Numbered from the stretch's first letter, positions 34,104 through 43,433 are shown. The stretch is 43,758 nucleotides of DNA from Bacteroidales bacterium (GCA_017449065.1 JAFSKF010000014.1:1-43758), one strand, 5' to 3'. The notes: generated by a model not told the origin, from the letters alone. Numbers and translations are program-made.

Positions 34104-35777
34104 ATGAAGAATAATATTTGGACACCGCTGATTGCCAGCCTGCTTCTTGCCATTGGTCTTGTGGTTGGTTTGCTGATTGGCGAACATACGTCAGCCGTTA
34201 ACAAAGGCATGTCGTCCTATACGCCTGTATCGGACGATTTCGGTTTCACCGATGCTGACAACATATCTGCAGGGGAGGCTTCTGCCAAGATGTTCTACCT
34301 CTTCGATTTGCTGAGAGACCGTTATGTGGATACCTTGGATTTGAAGAATCTGGTCGAAGATGCCATTCCTGTCATCATCGAAGAACTTGATCCCCATAGT
34401 AATTATATTCCAGCTGAAGATCTTGAAGAGGTGAAGGAACAGTTGGAAGGTTCTTTCTCGGGAGTTGGCATTCAGTTCAATATCCAGCAGGATACCGTGA
34501 TGGTGATTCAGGTGATTGCCGGCGGTCCGTCTGAGAAAGCCGGCATCATTGCAGGAGACCGTATCGTAACGGTCGATGACTCTATTTTCTGTGGCAAAGG
34601 TATCAACAATGACCGTGTCCTGAAAACCCTTCGTGGGGAAAAGGGTTCCCAGGTGAAACTGGGCATCCGGCGTTCTACTTCCGACGAGTTGCTTTCGTTC
34701 GATATCACACGTGGCGATATTCCCGTTAACAGCGTAGTGGCTACCTACCTGACCGGTCAGGTGGGTTACGTCCGTATCGATAATTTCGGGCGTAACACGT
34801 ATATGGAATTTATCAATTCCCTTATCACGCTTCGCAGTCGTGGGGCAGAAGGCTTTCTCATCGACTTGCGCGGCAATGGCGGCGGCTATTTAGACGTATG
34901 TATCCAGATGGTGAACGAATTCCTGCCCAAAGGAAGCTTGATTGTTTATACAGAAGGTCGCAGTCAGCCTCGTTCGAATGTGTTTGCTGACGGACGCGGC
35001 AACTTCCAGCAGATACCTGTTGTCGTGCTCATCGACGACTGGTCTGCCTCTGCCAGTGAGATCTTCTCCGGAGCTATTCAGGATAACGATAGGGGCACGA
35101 TCGTCGGACGGCGTTCGTTTGGCAAGGGACTCGTACAGCAGCAGTTCGACCTGAATGACGGATCTGCTTTGCGTCTCACGATTGCCCGGTATTATACGCC
35201 ATCAGGGCGCTGCATTCAGAAACCCTACGAGATGGGTGAGCGCGAAAAATACATGATGGATGTTGTAGATCGGTATAATCACGGCGAATTTTACAATCAG
35301 GATAGTATCAAACTGGCTGATTCCCTGCGCTACGAAACCGTTGGCGGACGTTCTGTGTATGCCGGTGGTGGTGTCATGCCCGATATTTTCGTGCCTGTCG
35401 ATACAAGCTACATTACTCCTTATTATAATAAATGTATCAATAGCGGAGTCATCTATTCGTATGCGTTCCAGTATAGCGACAGTCATCGCGACCGGCTTGC
35501 AGAATTCACATCCTATAAGGAAATGGAAACTTTCTTGCGTGCTCAGAACCTGCTCCCGAAGTTCATTTCTTTTGCCGCATCGAAGAAAGTGGTAGGAGAT
35601 AGCAGGCAACTGGCACAGAGCGGAGCGGAAATTGAACGTCTCATCATGGCCTACATCATGCGTCAGTCGGGTTATGAAAACTATTTCTACGAAATGTTCA
35701 ACAGTTCCGACAAGACTTATCTCCGAGCTTTGAAACTTCTGGAGGACGGTAAAGCCTGGCCGGAGGTGTCCAACTAA
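34104..35777 (+). CDS. C-terminal processing peptidase (S41 family, CtpA-like)
   Basis: A 557-residue envelope protease. An N-terminal signal anchor (PLIASLLLAIGLVVGLLIG) precedes a helical region. A PDZ domain (~95-180) contains the FSGVGIQFN and AGIIAGDRIVTVDD segments. The S41 catalytic core follows, with the nucleophile region WSASASEIF (Ser314-Glu319) and the base Lys341 in RSFGKGLVQ. LIDLRGNGGGYLD precedes it. The C-terminal ~130 residues are an added helical region. CtpA enzymes trim the C-termini of periplasmic proteins; the substrate is unknown. It lies in the conserved-looking run between DUF4831 and the deaminase. Confidence 0.92.
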   Translation: MKNNIWTPLIASLLLAIGLVVGLLIGEHTSAVNKGMSSYTPVSDDFGFTDADNISAGEASAKMFYLFDLLRDRYVDTLDLKNLVEDAIPVIIEELDPHSNYIPAEDLEEVKEQLEGSFSGVGIQFNIQQDTVMVIQVIAGGPSEKAGIIAGDRIVTVDDSIFCGKGINNDRVLKTLRGEKGSQVKLGIRRSTSDELLSFDITRGDIPVNSVVATYLTGQVGYVRIDNFGRNTYMEFINSLITLRSRGAEGFLIDLRGNGGGYLDVCIQMVNEFLPKGSLIVYTEGRSQPRSNVFADGRGNFQQIPVVVLIDDWSASASEIFSGAIQDNDRGTIVGRRSFGKGLVQQQFDLNDGSALRLTIARYYTPSGRCIQKPYEMGEREKYMMDVVDRYNHGEFYNQDSIKLADSLRYETVGGRSVYAGGGVMPDIFVPVDTSYITPYYNKCINSGVIYSYAFQYSDSHRDRLAEFTSYKEMETFLRAQNLLPKFISFAASKKVVGDSRQLAQSGAEIERLIMAYIMRQSGYENYFYEMFNSSDKTYLRALKLLEDGKAWPEVSN

Positions 35778-35812
35778 CGAATCTGTAAATATCAACCCTA
35801 ATTTTTCTCATA

Positions 35813-36232
35813 ATGAACAAACAGGAACTCCTCGACGAGCGTTATCTTCGGATGGCTCGCATTTGGGCAGAAAACAGTTATTGCAAACGTCGTCAGGTAG
35901 GCGCTTTGCTCGTTAAGAACCAGATGATCATCAGCGATGGCTATAACGGTACCCCTACCGGGTTCGAGAATATCTGCGAAACTCCCGAAAACGTGTCGAA
36001 ACCCTACGTGTTGCATGCAGAGGCTAATGCGATCTCGAAGGTCGCCAAATCTTCGAACAGTAGCGACGGAGCAACCCTGTATGTAACGGCATCTCCCTGC
36101 ATCGAGTGTGCCAAACTGATCATTCAGTCGGGAATTAAGCGTGTTGTCTATGCAGAAGAGTATCGTATCACCGATGGCATCGATCTTTTGCGTCGGGCTG
36201 GAATAGAAGTAATATTTAAACCTGTAGAATAA
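35813..36232 (+). CDS. dCMP deaminase family protein
   Basis: A 139-residue zinc-dependent cytidine/deoxycytidylate deaminase. The catalytic site is HAE (68-70), and the zinc ligands are in PCIEC (Cys96, Cys99). [13 protein letters not shown] and [14 protein letters not shown] are typical of dCMP deaminase/ComEB proteins. It would convert dCMP to dUMP for dTMP synthesis, and folD, which supplies one-carbon folates, follows immediately with a one-base overlap (TAATG). This neighbourhood fits thymidylate supply. Confidence 0.92.
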   Translation: MNKQELLDERYLRMARIWAENSYCKRRQVGALLVKNQMIISDGYNGTPTGFENICETPENVSKPYVLHAEANAISKVAKSSNSSDGATLYVTASPCIECAKLIIQSGIKRVVYAEEYRITDGIDLLRRAGIEVIFKPVE

Positions 36233-37110
36233 TGACATTAATTGATGGAAAGGCAACTGCTGCTGCAATCAAGCAGGAGATTGCTGCTGAGGTTCAGCAG
36301 ATGTTGGCTGCTGGCAAAAGGGCTCCGCATCTGGCCGCCATTCTGGTGGGTCACGACGGAGGTAGTGAAACGTATGTTGCAGCTAAGGTAAAAGCGTGTG
36401 AGGAATGTGGCTTCACATCGTCGCTCATCCGTTATGAGGCTGATATTACAGAAGCTGAACTTTTAGCAAAGGTTGATGAACTGAACAAGAATCCGGAAGT
36501 GGATGGTTTTATTGTGCAGTTGCCTTTGCCTAAGCATATCAATAGCCAGAAGGTGATCGAGGCCATCGACTATCGCAAGGATGTGGACGGATTCCATCCG
36601 GTTAATGTCGGTCGTCTCTCCATCGGTCTGCCGTGCTTTGTGAGCGCAACTCCAATGGGCATCATCGATCTGCTCGAACGTTATCATATTGAAACCAAGG
36701 GCAAGCATTGCGTGGTGTTGGGCAGAAGCAATATTGTGGGCAAGCCCGTCGCAACCCTTATGATGCAGAAGGCCTATCCCGGTAATGCAACCGTAACGGT
36801 TTGTCATTCCGCCTCCGAGAACCTGAAAGAGATTTGTGCCTCAGCTGATATTCTGATTGCCGCCATCGGTTCGCCTGAGTTCGTAACTGCCGATATGGTG
36901 AAGGAGGGAGCAACCGTTATCGATGTGGGAACGACGCGTGTGTCAGATGCCACTAAGAAGAGCGGCTTCAAGCTGAAAGGCGATGTGAAGTTCGATGAAG
37001 TGGCTCCTAAGTGTGCCTATATTACGCCTGTGCCGGGTGGCGTCGGACCTATGACCATCTGCTCGCTCATGAAGAATACACTCAAGGCAGGCAAAGGCAT
37101 TGATTGGTAA
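36232..37110 (+). CDS. folD: Methylenetetrahydrofolate dehydrogenase/cyclohydrolase
   Basis: A 292-residue bifunctional enzyme interconverting 5,10-methylene-, methenyl- and 10-formyl-tetrahydrofolate with NADP. Catalytic Tyr48 and Lys52 are in [38 protein letters not shown] and [12 protein letters not shown] are family signatures, and the nucleotide loop is [13 protein letters not shown]. The C-terminal [18 protein letters not shown] is diagnostic. The length is normal. It overlaps the deaminase gene by one base. Confidence 0.96.
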   Translation: MTLIDGKATAAAIKQEIAAEVQQMLAAGKRAPHLAAILVGHDGGSETYVAAKVKACEECGFTSSLIRYEADITEAELLAKVDELNKNPEVDGFIVQLPLPKHINSQKVIEAIDYRKDVDGFHPVNVGRLSIGLPCFVSATPMGIIDLLERYHIETKGKHCVVLGRSNIVGKPVATLMMQKAYPGNATVTVCHSASENLKEICASADILIAAIGSPEFVTADMVKEGATVIDVGTTRVSDATKKSGFKLKGDVKFDEVAPKCAYITPVPGGVGPMTICSLMKNTLKAGKGIDW

Positions 37111-37121
37111 AAAACTTCCTG

Positions 37122-37595
37122 ATGAAGCTGCATGTAATCTTTACAGGTAAAACCACAGGAAAACTGTTTCAAGAGGCAATTGCCGATTATTCGGATCGCC
37201 TCACGCATTATCTGCCGTTTTCCATCGAGGAACTGCCTGACCTGAAGAATGCCAAGAACCTTAGCGAGGACCAGCAGAAGGAGCGGGAGGCAGATATGCT
37301 TTTCGAGCGGTTACAGCCAGGTGATGTGCTGGTCTTGCTCGACGAACGTGGACGCGAGTTTACCTCCCGGGAGTTCAGCCTGTTCCTTGAGCAGAAGATA
37401 CAGACGGTTTCGAAGCGACTGGTATTCCTGATTGGCGGTCCCTATGGCTTTGCTCCTCGTGTCTATGAGGCGGCGCAATCGAAAATCTCTTTGTCGAAAA
37501 TGACTTTTTCACACCAGATGGTACGCCTTTTCCTGGTCGAACAGATCTATAGGGCCTGTACCATCATGCACGGAGAGCCGTATCATCACGATTAG
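37122..37595 (+). CDS. rlmH: 23S rRNA pseudouridine1915 N3-methyltransferase
   Basis: A 157-residue SPOUT methyltransferase that modifies position 1915 of 23S rRNA on the assembled ribosome. The length is exactly that usual for the family. Signatures are the DVLVLLDERGREFTSREFS strand-turn, the FLIGGPYGFA knot segment, and the C-terminal MTFSHQMVRLFLVEQIYRA with GEPYHHD at the end. The start is the ATG at 37122 (MKLHVIFTGK); the in-frame ATG at 37104 overlaps folD. It lies 11 nt after folD. Confidence 0.95.
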   Translation: MKLHVIFTGKTTGKLFQEAIADYSDRLTHYLPFSIEELPDLKNAKNLSEDQQKEREADMLFERLQPGDVLVLLDERGREFTSREFSLFLEQKIQTVSKRLVFLIGGPYGFAPRVYEAAQSKISLSKMTFSHQMVRLFLVEQIYRACTIMHGEPYHHD

Positions 37596-37633
37596 CGAAG
37601 AAGTAGAGAAAACAGAGTAGTGGGCATAAAGAA

Positions 37634-38782
37634 ATGAGTAGGGCAATCAGTCCATATCTGCGTCCGTTTTCGCTGATGCTGAAGCCTGTCGGGGCTCGGT
37701 GCAATCTGGCATGCAGGTATTGCTACTATTTCGACAAGAAAGAACTCTATCCGGCGGCAGGGAATCGGGCTCAAATGTCCGACGATACGCTGAAGACCGC
37801 CATCCGTCAGTACATCGAGGCGCAACCCACGCATGAAGTGGTGTTTGTCTGGCATGGCGGCGAGCCTACTTTGCTTCCGTTGGGTTTCTATCGGAAGGCG
37901 ATGGCTTGGCAGCAGCAATATGCACAAGGTCACCTGATCAGCAATTGCCTGCAAACGAATGGCACTCTGCTGACCGATGATTGGTGCCGGTTCCTGCACG
38001 ACGAACAATGGTTGGTGGGAATTTCCGTCGATGGGCCCGAACTCATGCATAATGCCTACCGGCGCATTCGGGGCGGAGGTCCTACGTTCACGCAGGTTAT
38101 GGCAGGCATCGAACGTTTGCAGCAGTTCAGTGTGCAGTGGAACGCTATGTCGGTGGTGAATTTTCAGAATGCGGAACATCCGGAAGAATTCTACCGGTTT
38201 TTCAAGCAGATCGGATGTTGGTATTTGCAGTTTACACCGATTGTCGAGCGCAATTCCCAGACCTTGCAAATAACTCCGGAATCAGTTACCGCCAGACAGT
38301 GGGGCGATTTCTGTAACCGGCTCTTCGACCAATGGTGGCAAGCTGACGATGTGGGTAGGTTTTTCGTACAATTGTTCGATGCGACCTTGGCCAACTGGGT
38401 AGGAGAGGTGCCCGGCGTCTGCACATTAGGTTCGCAGTGTGGGCATGCTTTGGCGATGGAATGGAACGGCGATGTATATAGTTGCGATCATTTTGTCGAT
38501 GCAGCCCATCGGTTGGGCAATGTGCATGAACAGCATCTGGCAGACTTGATCGAACTTCCCCGACAACGTGCTTTCGGGCAGCAGAAAGAAACCGCTTTGC
38601 CCCGGCAATGCCGTGAGTGTTCCTGGCTGTCCCTTTGTCATGGCGAATGTCCGAAGAACCGGTTGCTTACGGATACCTGCGGCAATCCTGGCCTGAACTA
38701 TTTGTGCGAAGGTTATCGGATGTTTTTCGCACACACAGCCCCCTATATGCTTCAGTTAAAAGCAGAACTCCTAAATAAATAA
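37634..38782 (+). CDS. Anaerobic sulfatase-maturating enzyme (radical SAM)
   Basis: A 382-residue radical SAM enzyme. The [4Fe-4S]/SAM motif is CNLACRYC (Cys23, Cys27, Cys30), and VFVWHGGEPTLLPLGF and ISVDGPELMHNAYRR are the usual anSME core segments. The C-terminal SPASM-type cysteines for two more clusters are in GVCTLGSQCGHALAMEWNGD, YSCDHFV, QCRECSWLSLCHGECPKNR and LCEGY. It oxidises the active-site Ser or Cys of sulfatases to formylglycine without oxygen. The sulfatase gene starts 7 nt after its stop and carries a Ser-type site, so it is the likely substrate. Confidence 0.93.
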   Translation: MSRAISPYLRPFSLMLKPVGARCNLACRYCYYFDKKELYPAAGNRAQMSDDTLKTAIRQYIEAQPTHEVVFVWHGGEPTLLPLGFYRKAMAWQQQYAQGHLISNCLQTNGTLLTDDWCRFLHDEQWLVGISVDGPELMHNAYRRIRGGGPTFTQVMAGIERLQQFSVQWNAMSVVNFQNAEHPEEFYRFFKQIGCWYLQFTPIVERNSQTLQITPESVTARQWGDFCNRLFDQWWQADDVGRFFVQLFDATLANWVGEVPGVCTLGSQCGHALAMEWNGDVYSCDHFVDAAHRLGNVHEQHLADLIELPRQRAFGQQKETALPRQCRECSWLSLCHGECPKNRLLTDTCGNPGLNYLCEGYRMFFAHTAPYMLQLKAELLNK

Positions 38783-38789
38783 GTTACCC

Positions 38790-40259
38790 ATGCAAACCCT
38801 CCCTTACGCCGGTTGCCTTATTGGCGCCGCTGCAGCCCTCACGGGTTGCGCTTCCAAGCAGGAAGAAAAGACCGAACCGTTGCGTCCGAATGTGATCTAT
38901 ATCATGGCAGATGATCTTGGAATCAGTGATGTCGAACCCTACGGACAGACCATCATCCATACGCCTAACCTGAATCGTCTGCGCGATCGTGGCACACGTT
39001 TCACACAATGCTATGCCGGTACAGCCGTTTCTGCTCCCTCGCGTTGCTCACTTATGACAGGCCTGCATACCGGCCATGCGTCGGTGCGCGGCAACAAGGC
39101 AGTCGATCCGGAAGGTCAGGTTGCAATGCCGGATTCCACTTTCACGATGGCAACGATGTTCAAGGAACAGGGCTATGCCACCGGTTGCTTCGGAAAGTGG
39201 GGCTTGGGCTATCCGGGTTCCGTATCCGATCCGACTAAGGTTGGCTTCGACCGCTTTTTCGGTTATAATTGCCAGACGCTGGCACACGATTATTATCCCG
39301 ATCATTTGTGGAACGGATTGGAACGTATCGACCTGCCTCAGAACTACGATCAGCAGGAAGTGACCTATTCTGCAGATACCATTCATGCCGAGGCGCTGCG
39401 GTTCATCTGCGATCATGCCCGGCAGCCATTCTTTACCTTCTTGTCCTATACATTACCTCATGCTGAACTGAGATTGCCTCAGGACAGCGTCTTCCAGTCT
39501 TATTGCCGGGAGATTCCCGAGACCGATGAAGTGCCTTTTGTTTGTCCGAATCCGAATAAGAAGGGAGCTTACGGTTCAACCGATCGCCCATTGGCGGCTT
39601 TTGCGTCGATGGTGACCCGCATGGATAAGTATGTGGGCGATGTGATGGATTTGCTCGATTCGTTAGGCATCGCTGAAAACACGCTGCTGATCTTTACGTC
39701 CGACAATGGTCCGCACAAGGAGGGCGGCGCCAAACCGGATTATTTCCGCAGCTATGGTCCATATCGCGGCATTAAGCGCGATTTGTACGAAGGCGGCATC
39801 CGTATGCCTATGATTATGTCCTATCCGGGCCATGTGGCAGCCGGCCAGGATAACGACCACATGATGGCATTCTGGGATATGCTTCCAACTTTTGCTGAAC
39901 TGGCAGGTTATCAGAAGCCGCTGCACACCGACGGAATCTCGTTTGTGCCGGCATTGTTGGGCAAGGAGGGACAGCAGGAGCATGAATATCTGTATTGGGA
40001 GTTCCATGAGCAGAACGGCAAACAGGCAGTTCGCATGGGCAACTGGAAAGGCATTCGCCTGGAAGTGGGAACCGGTGAACCCGTTTTCGAACTCTACGAC
40101 CTCTCGTCCGACTTGCACGAAGATCATAACGTTGCAGATCAGCATCCGGACGTTGCTGCACGGTTGGAGCAACTGATCGACCAGTGCCATGAGCCTTCTG
40201 CACTTTTCGACTTCGGACGGGAGCCGGGCGGAAAGCTGAAACCTAAGAATAAACGATAA
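38790..40259 (+). CDS. Lipoprotein sulfatase, Ser-type formylglycine site
   Basis: A 489-residue S1-family arylsulfatase-like enzyme. A lipobox (ALTGC, Cys20) marks a lipoprotein. Metal ligands include Asp41-Asp42 in IMADDLG and the Asp-Asn of TSDNGPH. The modified residue is Ser81 in the SAPSR motif (81-85), the Ser version of C/S-x-P-S-R, followed by CSLMTG. GCFGKWGLGYPG and LSYTLPHAELRLP are further active-site segments. It removes sulfate esters, probably from host or dietary glycans; the substrate class cannot be read from sequence. It sits directly behind its probable maturase. Similar lipoprotein sulfatases act at the cell surface or periplasm. Confidence 0.92.
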   Translation: MQTLPYAGCLIGAAAALTGCASKQEEKTEPLRPNVIYIMADDLGISDVEPYGQTIIHTPNLNRLRDRGTRFTQCYAGTAVSAPSRCSLMTGLHTGHASVRGNKAVDPEGQVAMPDSTFTMATMFKEQGYATGCFGKWGLGYPGSVSDPTKVGFDRFFGYNCQTLAHDYYPDHLWNGLERIDLPQNYDQQEVTYSADTIHAEALRFICDHARQPFFTFLSYTLPHAELRLPQDSVFQSYCREIPETDEVPFVCPNPNKKGAYGSTDRPLAAFASMVTRMDKYVGDVMDLLDSLGIAENTLLIFTSDNGPHKEGGAKPDYFRSYGPYRGIKRDLYEGGIRMPMIMSYPGHVAAGQDNDHMMAFWDMLPTFAELAGYQKPLHTDGISFVPALLGKEGQQEHEYLYWEFHEQNGKQAVRMGNWKGIRLEVGTGEPVFELYDLSSDLHEDHNVADQHPDVAARLEQLIDQCHEPSALFDFGREPGGKLKPKNKR

Positions 40260-40361
40260 AAATGCAAAGTCTGCTTTGAAAAATCGTCCAATCGGAAGAA
40301 AAATCCTGAAAACAGCTTGTTTTTGTTCCGTTTCCGATATCTGGTTTTCGAAGAAAATGCG

Positions 40362-40369
40362 TATCTTTG
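40362..40369 (+). promoter_or_regulatory. -7 box of the rplU-rpmA operon
   Basis: TATCTTTG matches TAnnTTTG, 91 nt before the rplU ATG. The -33 region is not a good TTTG match. The implied start near 40376 leaves a leader of about 85 nt. Confidence 0.6.
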
Positions 40370-40380
40370 CGCGCTGATTC

Positions 40381-40430
40381 CGAGTTGAGGCTCTAAAGAA
40401 GCAGAACCCGATGTTTGGATTCTCGCCTCG
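40381..40430 (+). promoter_or_regulatory. Structured leader ahead of rplU (possible L21 autoregulatory element)
   Basis: CGAGTTGAG (40381-40389) can pair with CTCGCCTCG (40422-40430): two short helices separated by a 2-nt internal loop, with a smaller hairpin possible inside. Position, directly after the promoter and before the L21 gene, fits a ribosomal-protein leader. No match to a named RNA family is claimed. Confidence 0.4.
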
Positions 40431-40460
40431 CGGAGAAACTATTAAAGTTTTATTGAACAA

Positions 40461-40778
40461 ATGTTCGCAATTGTTGAGATTCAGGGCCAGCAGTTCGCTG
40501 TTGAGCCAGATCAGAAGATCTGCGTATTGAACATCGCAGATGCAAAGGTTGGCGACGAGATCACTTTCGACAAGGTGCTCCTCGTTAACAACGAAGGTGC
40601 TATCACCATAGGTACTCCTGTTGTTGAGGGTGCTAAGGTCGTAGCTGAAGTATCTCAGGTAGAGGTACGTGGTAAGAAGATTAAGGTGTTCCACAAGATC
40701 CGTCGCAAGGGCTTCGACAAGCTCGTCGGTTCTCGTCAGCACTTTACCGAGGTGTTAATTAAGTCGATTGTTGCATAA
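40461..40778 (+). CDS. rplU: 50S ribosomal protein L21
   Basis: A 105-residue protein of normal L21 length. MFAIVEIQGQQFAVE at the start, the GTPVVEGAKVVAEV segment and the C-terminal KIKVFHKIRRKGFDKLVG-type RNA-binding stretch are diagnostic. It is co-transcribed with rpmA, 42 nt downstream, the usual L21-L27 pair. Confidence 0.97.
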   Translation: MFAIVEIQGQQFAVEPDQKICVLNIADAKVGDEITFDKVLLVNNEGAITIGTPVVEGAKVVAEVSQVEVRGKKIKVFHKIRRKGFDKLVGSRQHFTEVLIKSIVA

Positions 40779-40820
40779 CCAAGCGTTTTCGCTTATTAAA
40801 AAGAAAAGGAAACAAGCACT

Positions 40821-41078
40821 ATGGCACACAAAAAAGGTGTAGGTAGTTCGAAGAACGGCCGTGAGTCACACAGCAAACGACTCGGTGTAAAGAAGTTCGG
40901 TGGCGAAATCGTAAAGGCTGGCAACATCCTCGTTCGTCAGCGCGGTACCAAGCATAACCCAGGCCTGAATGTAGGTCTTGGTAAGGATGATACTCTTTTC
41001 GCACTCATCGACGGTAAGGTGGTTTTCACCCGCAAGCGTGAGAACAAGTCCTATGTTTCAGTTGAACCTTTGAGCTAA
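40821..41078 (+). CDS. rpmA: 50S ribosomal protein L27
   Basis: An 85-residue protein. The N-terminus [18 protein letters not shown] reaches the peptidyl transferase centre. There is no extra N-terminal extension of the kind cleaved in Firmicutes. LGVKKFGGE and [15 protein letters not shown] are standard. It is followed by a strong terminator. Confidence 0.97.
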   Translation: MAHKKGVGSSKNGRESHSKRLGVKKFGGEIVKAGNILVRQRGTKHNPGLNVGLGKDDTLFALIDGKVVFTRKRENKSYVSVEPLS

Positions 41079-41100
41079 GTTCAATTGAACCGGTCTTCTA

Positions 41101-41145
41101 AGGACAATTGACAATTGAACTATCAGTTGTCGGTTGTCCTTTTTT
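41101..41145 (+). terminator. Intrinsic terminator after rpmA
   Basis: AGGACAATTGACAATTGA pairs with TCAGTTGTCGGTTGTCCT across the loop ACTA. This gives about 18 pairs, three of them G-U, ending in a run of T (41139-41145). It separates the rplU-rpmA unit from serS. Confidence 0.85.
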
Positions 41146-41191
41146 CGTTTATAGTCGATACCATTGTTTATATTTTAAAACATACAGAAAT

Positions 41192-42514
41192 ATGCTTACT
41201 CTGAAATTGATTACCGAGCAATACGATCGCGTGATTGCCGGTTTGAACAAGAAGCACTTTAAAGGTGCCAAGGAGGCCATCGATGCTGTGATTGCTAAAG
41301 ATCAGGAGCGTCGTGCCACTCAGAAGGAGCTCGACGAGAACCTCGCCAAGAGCAACCAGCTTGCCAAGAGCATCGGTGCTTTGATGAAAGAAGGCAAGAA
41401 AGCCGAGGCTGAGGAGGCAAAGGCTGAGGTAGCAGCCTTGAAGGGTACCAACAAGCAACTCGATGACAAGAAATCTGAGTTGGAACAGGAAATCAACAAT
41501 CTGCTTTGCCAGATTCCTAATATTCCATACGATGAAGTGCCGGAAGGTACTTGCGCAGAGGACAACTGGGTAGTTAAGTCGAACCTGAAAGAATGCGTCT
41601 TGGGTCAGGATACCGTCGGTAACTGGACGGTTAATCCGGATTATCCTAACGCCAAACTTCCGCATTGGGAGGTTGCCAAGAATCTGAATCTGATCGATTT
41701 CGATCTGGGCGTAAAGATTACCGGTGCCGGTTTTCCTGTCTATCGCGGTTTGGGTGCCCGTTTGCAGCGTGCTCTCATCAATTTCTTCCTCACCGAAGCC
41801 GGAAAGGCCGGTTACGAAGAGATTATGCCGCCTACAGTGGTGAACAAGGATTCCGGTTATGGAACAGGCCAGCTGCCCGATAAAGAGGGTCAGATGTACC
41901 ATTGCGAGGTCGATGACTTCTATCTCATTCCAACGGCTGAGGTTCCTGTCACCAATATCTATCGCGATGTCATTATCGACGAGAAGGATCTGCCCATCAA
42001 GAACTGCGCTTATACGGAGTGCTTCCGTCGTGAGGCAGGCAGCTATGGCAAGGAAGTGCGCGGTTTGAACCGTCTGCACGAGTTCTCGAAAATTGAGATT
42101 GTCCGCATCGATACCCCCGATCATTCTGCAGAGAGCCACAAAGAGATGCTTGCCCATGTGGAGGGTCTCTTGCAGAAGTTGGGTCTGCCTTATCGCATTC
42201 TGCGTCTTTGTGGCGGCGACCAGTCGTTCACATCTTCCATCTGCTACGACTTCGAGGTTTATTCAGCCGCTCAGAAGCGCTGGTTGGAGGTAAGTTCTGT
42301 TTCGAACTTCGATACCTATCAGGCCAACCGCTTGAAGTGCCGTTATCGTCGTGCTGACAACAAGAAGACAGAGCTTTGCCACACGCTCAATGGATCAGCA
42401 TTGGCTTTGCCGCGCATCGTAGCCGCCATCCTTGAAGACTATCAGCAGGCCGATGGCACCGTATTGGTTCCTGAAGTCTTGAAGCCTTGGATGGGTGTGG
42501 ATGTAATCAAGTGA
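41192..42514 (+). CDS. serS: Seryl-tRNA synthetase
   Basis: A 440-residue class II synthetase. Residues ~1-115 form the antiparallel coiled-coil arm that holds tRNA(Ser), here rich in Lys/Glu/Ala. Motif 1 lies in EIMPPTVVNKDSGYGTGQLP, motif 2 in FRREAGSYGKEVRGLNRLHE, and motif 3 in TLNGSALALPRIVAAILE. The start is the ATG at 41192 (MLTLKLITEQYDRV); the frame extends to 41108, but that part crosses the terminator hairpin. It charges tRNA(Ser); the serC-serA operon is encoded 13 kb upstream on the same strand. Confidence 0.96.
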   Translation: MLTLKLITEQYDRVIAGLNKKHFKGAKEAIDAVIAKDQERRATQKELDENLAKSNQLAKSIGALMKEGKKAEAEEAKAEVAALKGTNKQLDDKKSELEQEINNLLCQIPNIPYDEVPEGTCAEDNWVVKSNLKECVLGQDTVGNWTVNPDYPNAKLPHWEVAKNLNLIDFDLGVKITGAGFPVYRGLGARLQRALINFFLTEAGKAGYEEIMPPTVVNKDSGYGTGQLPDKEGQMYHCEVDDFYLIPTAEVPVTNIYRDVIIDEKDLPIKNCAYTECFRREAGSYGKEVRGLNRLHEFSKIEIVRIDTPDHSAESHKEMLAHVEGLLQKLGLPYRILRLCGGDQSFTSSICYDFEVYSAAQKRWLEVSSVSNFDTYQANRLKCRYRRADNKKTELCHTLNGSALALPRIVAAILEDYQQADGTVLVPEVLKPWMGVDVIK

Positions 42515-42552
42515 TGTAATAGGATTCATAAACATTATACTTACAATGATGG

Positions 42553-42584
42553 AAACCTGGTCGATGTGAATCGGTCAGGTTTTT
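42553..42584 (+). terminator. Intrinsic terminator after serS
   Basis: AAACCTGGTCGAT and ATCGGTCAGGTTT form 13 pairs (two G-U) closed by the tetraloop GTGA, a GNRA type, and are followed by T residues. Confidence 0.85.
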
Positions 42585-42665
42585 CTGTGTTGCAATCTTT
42601 ATCTTACATTCTTATGGACGAATTTGTCGTTCCTTATCGTTTTTTGCATATTTTAGGGTAAATTT

Positions 42666-42696
42666 TTTGAAAAATGGGTAGGAAGAAGTATTTTTG
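42666..42696 (+). promoter_or_regulatory. Promoter of the small outer-membrane protein gene
   Basis: TTTG (42666-42669), 19 nt, TATTTTTG (42689-42696), 44 nt before the ATG at 42741. Confidence 0.72.
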
Positions 42697-42740
42697 CCCA
42701 ATAAATTATTTCTTGTAACACTTTTTAAACCTTAGTACAA

Positions 42741-43388
42741 ATGAAAAAACTCTTTGCAATTCTCGCTCTTGCCGCCCTTGTGGCTGCGCCTGCACAGGCT
42801 AAGATTTTTGGTTTTGGCTTGGCAGCCGGTATGAACATTACCAAACCTACGGGTGGCGATTTCGAACTCGATCCTTCAGGTGGCTGGTATGCAGGTCTCA
42901 AGGCTAAAGTGACCATTCCTGCTGTAGGCATTGGTGTCGATGGCGCTTTGCTTTATTCTTTGGAGGAAGTGACCATCAACGATGAGAGCGATAAGATCAG
43001 CTATGTTTCTATTCCGGTGAACCTGCGTTACGAGTTCCAGTTGCCGGTTGTCAATAAGGTGGTCACTCCTTTCTTGGCTGCAGGTCCACAGTTCAACTAT
43101 GCTTGCAACGATTTGGATCTGAAGGCTGCTAAGGTTTCCGATCCTACCGATGTTTCTCAGTTGGAGAATTCCGGCGATGCGTTGAAGAAAGCTTTCGATA
43201 CCGAAAACGCTCAGTGGAAGCTCAATCTTGGTTTGGGAGCCATCGTCTTCAATCATCTTGAGGTAAGCTATACCTATGGACTTCCTTTGGGCAAGTCGTT
43301 CAAAGAGAACTTCAGCGAGTATGGTCTCAGCAACTACAAGAATGTGAAGACCGGTACTCACCGTATTGGCGTAGCTTATTATTTCTAA
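42741..43388 (+). CDS. Small outer-membrane β-barrel (porin-like) protein
   Basis: A 215-residue exported protein. The signal peptide is residues 1-20 (MKKLFAILALAALVAAPAQA). The mature part alternates hydrophobic and polar residues as about eight β-strands, with VSIPVNLRYEFQLPVVNKVV, TPFLAAGPQFNYA and a final GTHRIGVAYYF ending in aromatic Phe, the usual outer-membrane signal. This is the OMP_b-brl/PorT-like fold. The role may be structural or small-solute passage and is not known. It has its own promoter and terminator. Confidence 0.82.
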   Translation: MKKLFAILALAALVAAPAQAKIFGFGLAAGMNITKPTGGDFELDPSGGWYAGLKAKVTIPAVGIGVDGALLYSLEEVTINDESDKISYVSIPVNLRYEFQLPVVNKVVTPFLAAGPQFNYACNDLDLKAAKVSDPTDVSQLENSGDALKKAFDTENAQWKLNLGLGAIVFNHLEVSYTYGLPLGKSFKENFSEYGLSNYKNVKTGTHRIGVAYYF

Positions 43389-43433
43389 AGAATCAGCATT
43401 CGTGGTGTGAAGATCTTTCGCACAAAAAAATGA

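Noticed and set aside
41108..41191. 28-residue N-terminal extension of seryl-tRNA synthetase
   Set aside because: It translates the rpmA terminator hairpin. SerS normally begins at MLTLK, here 41192.
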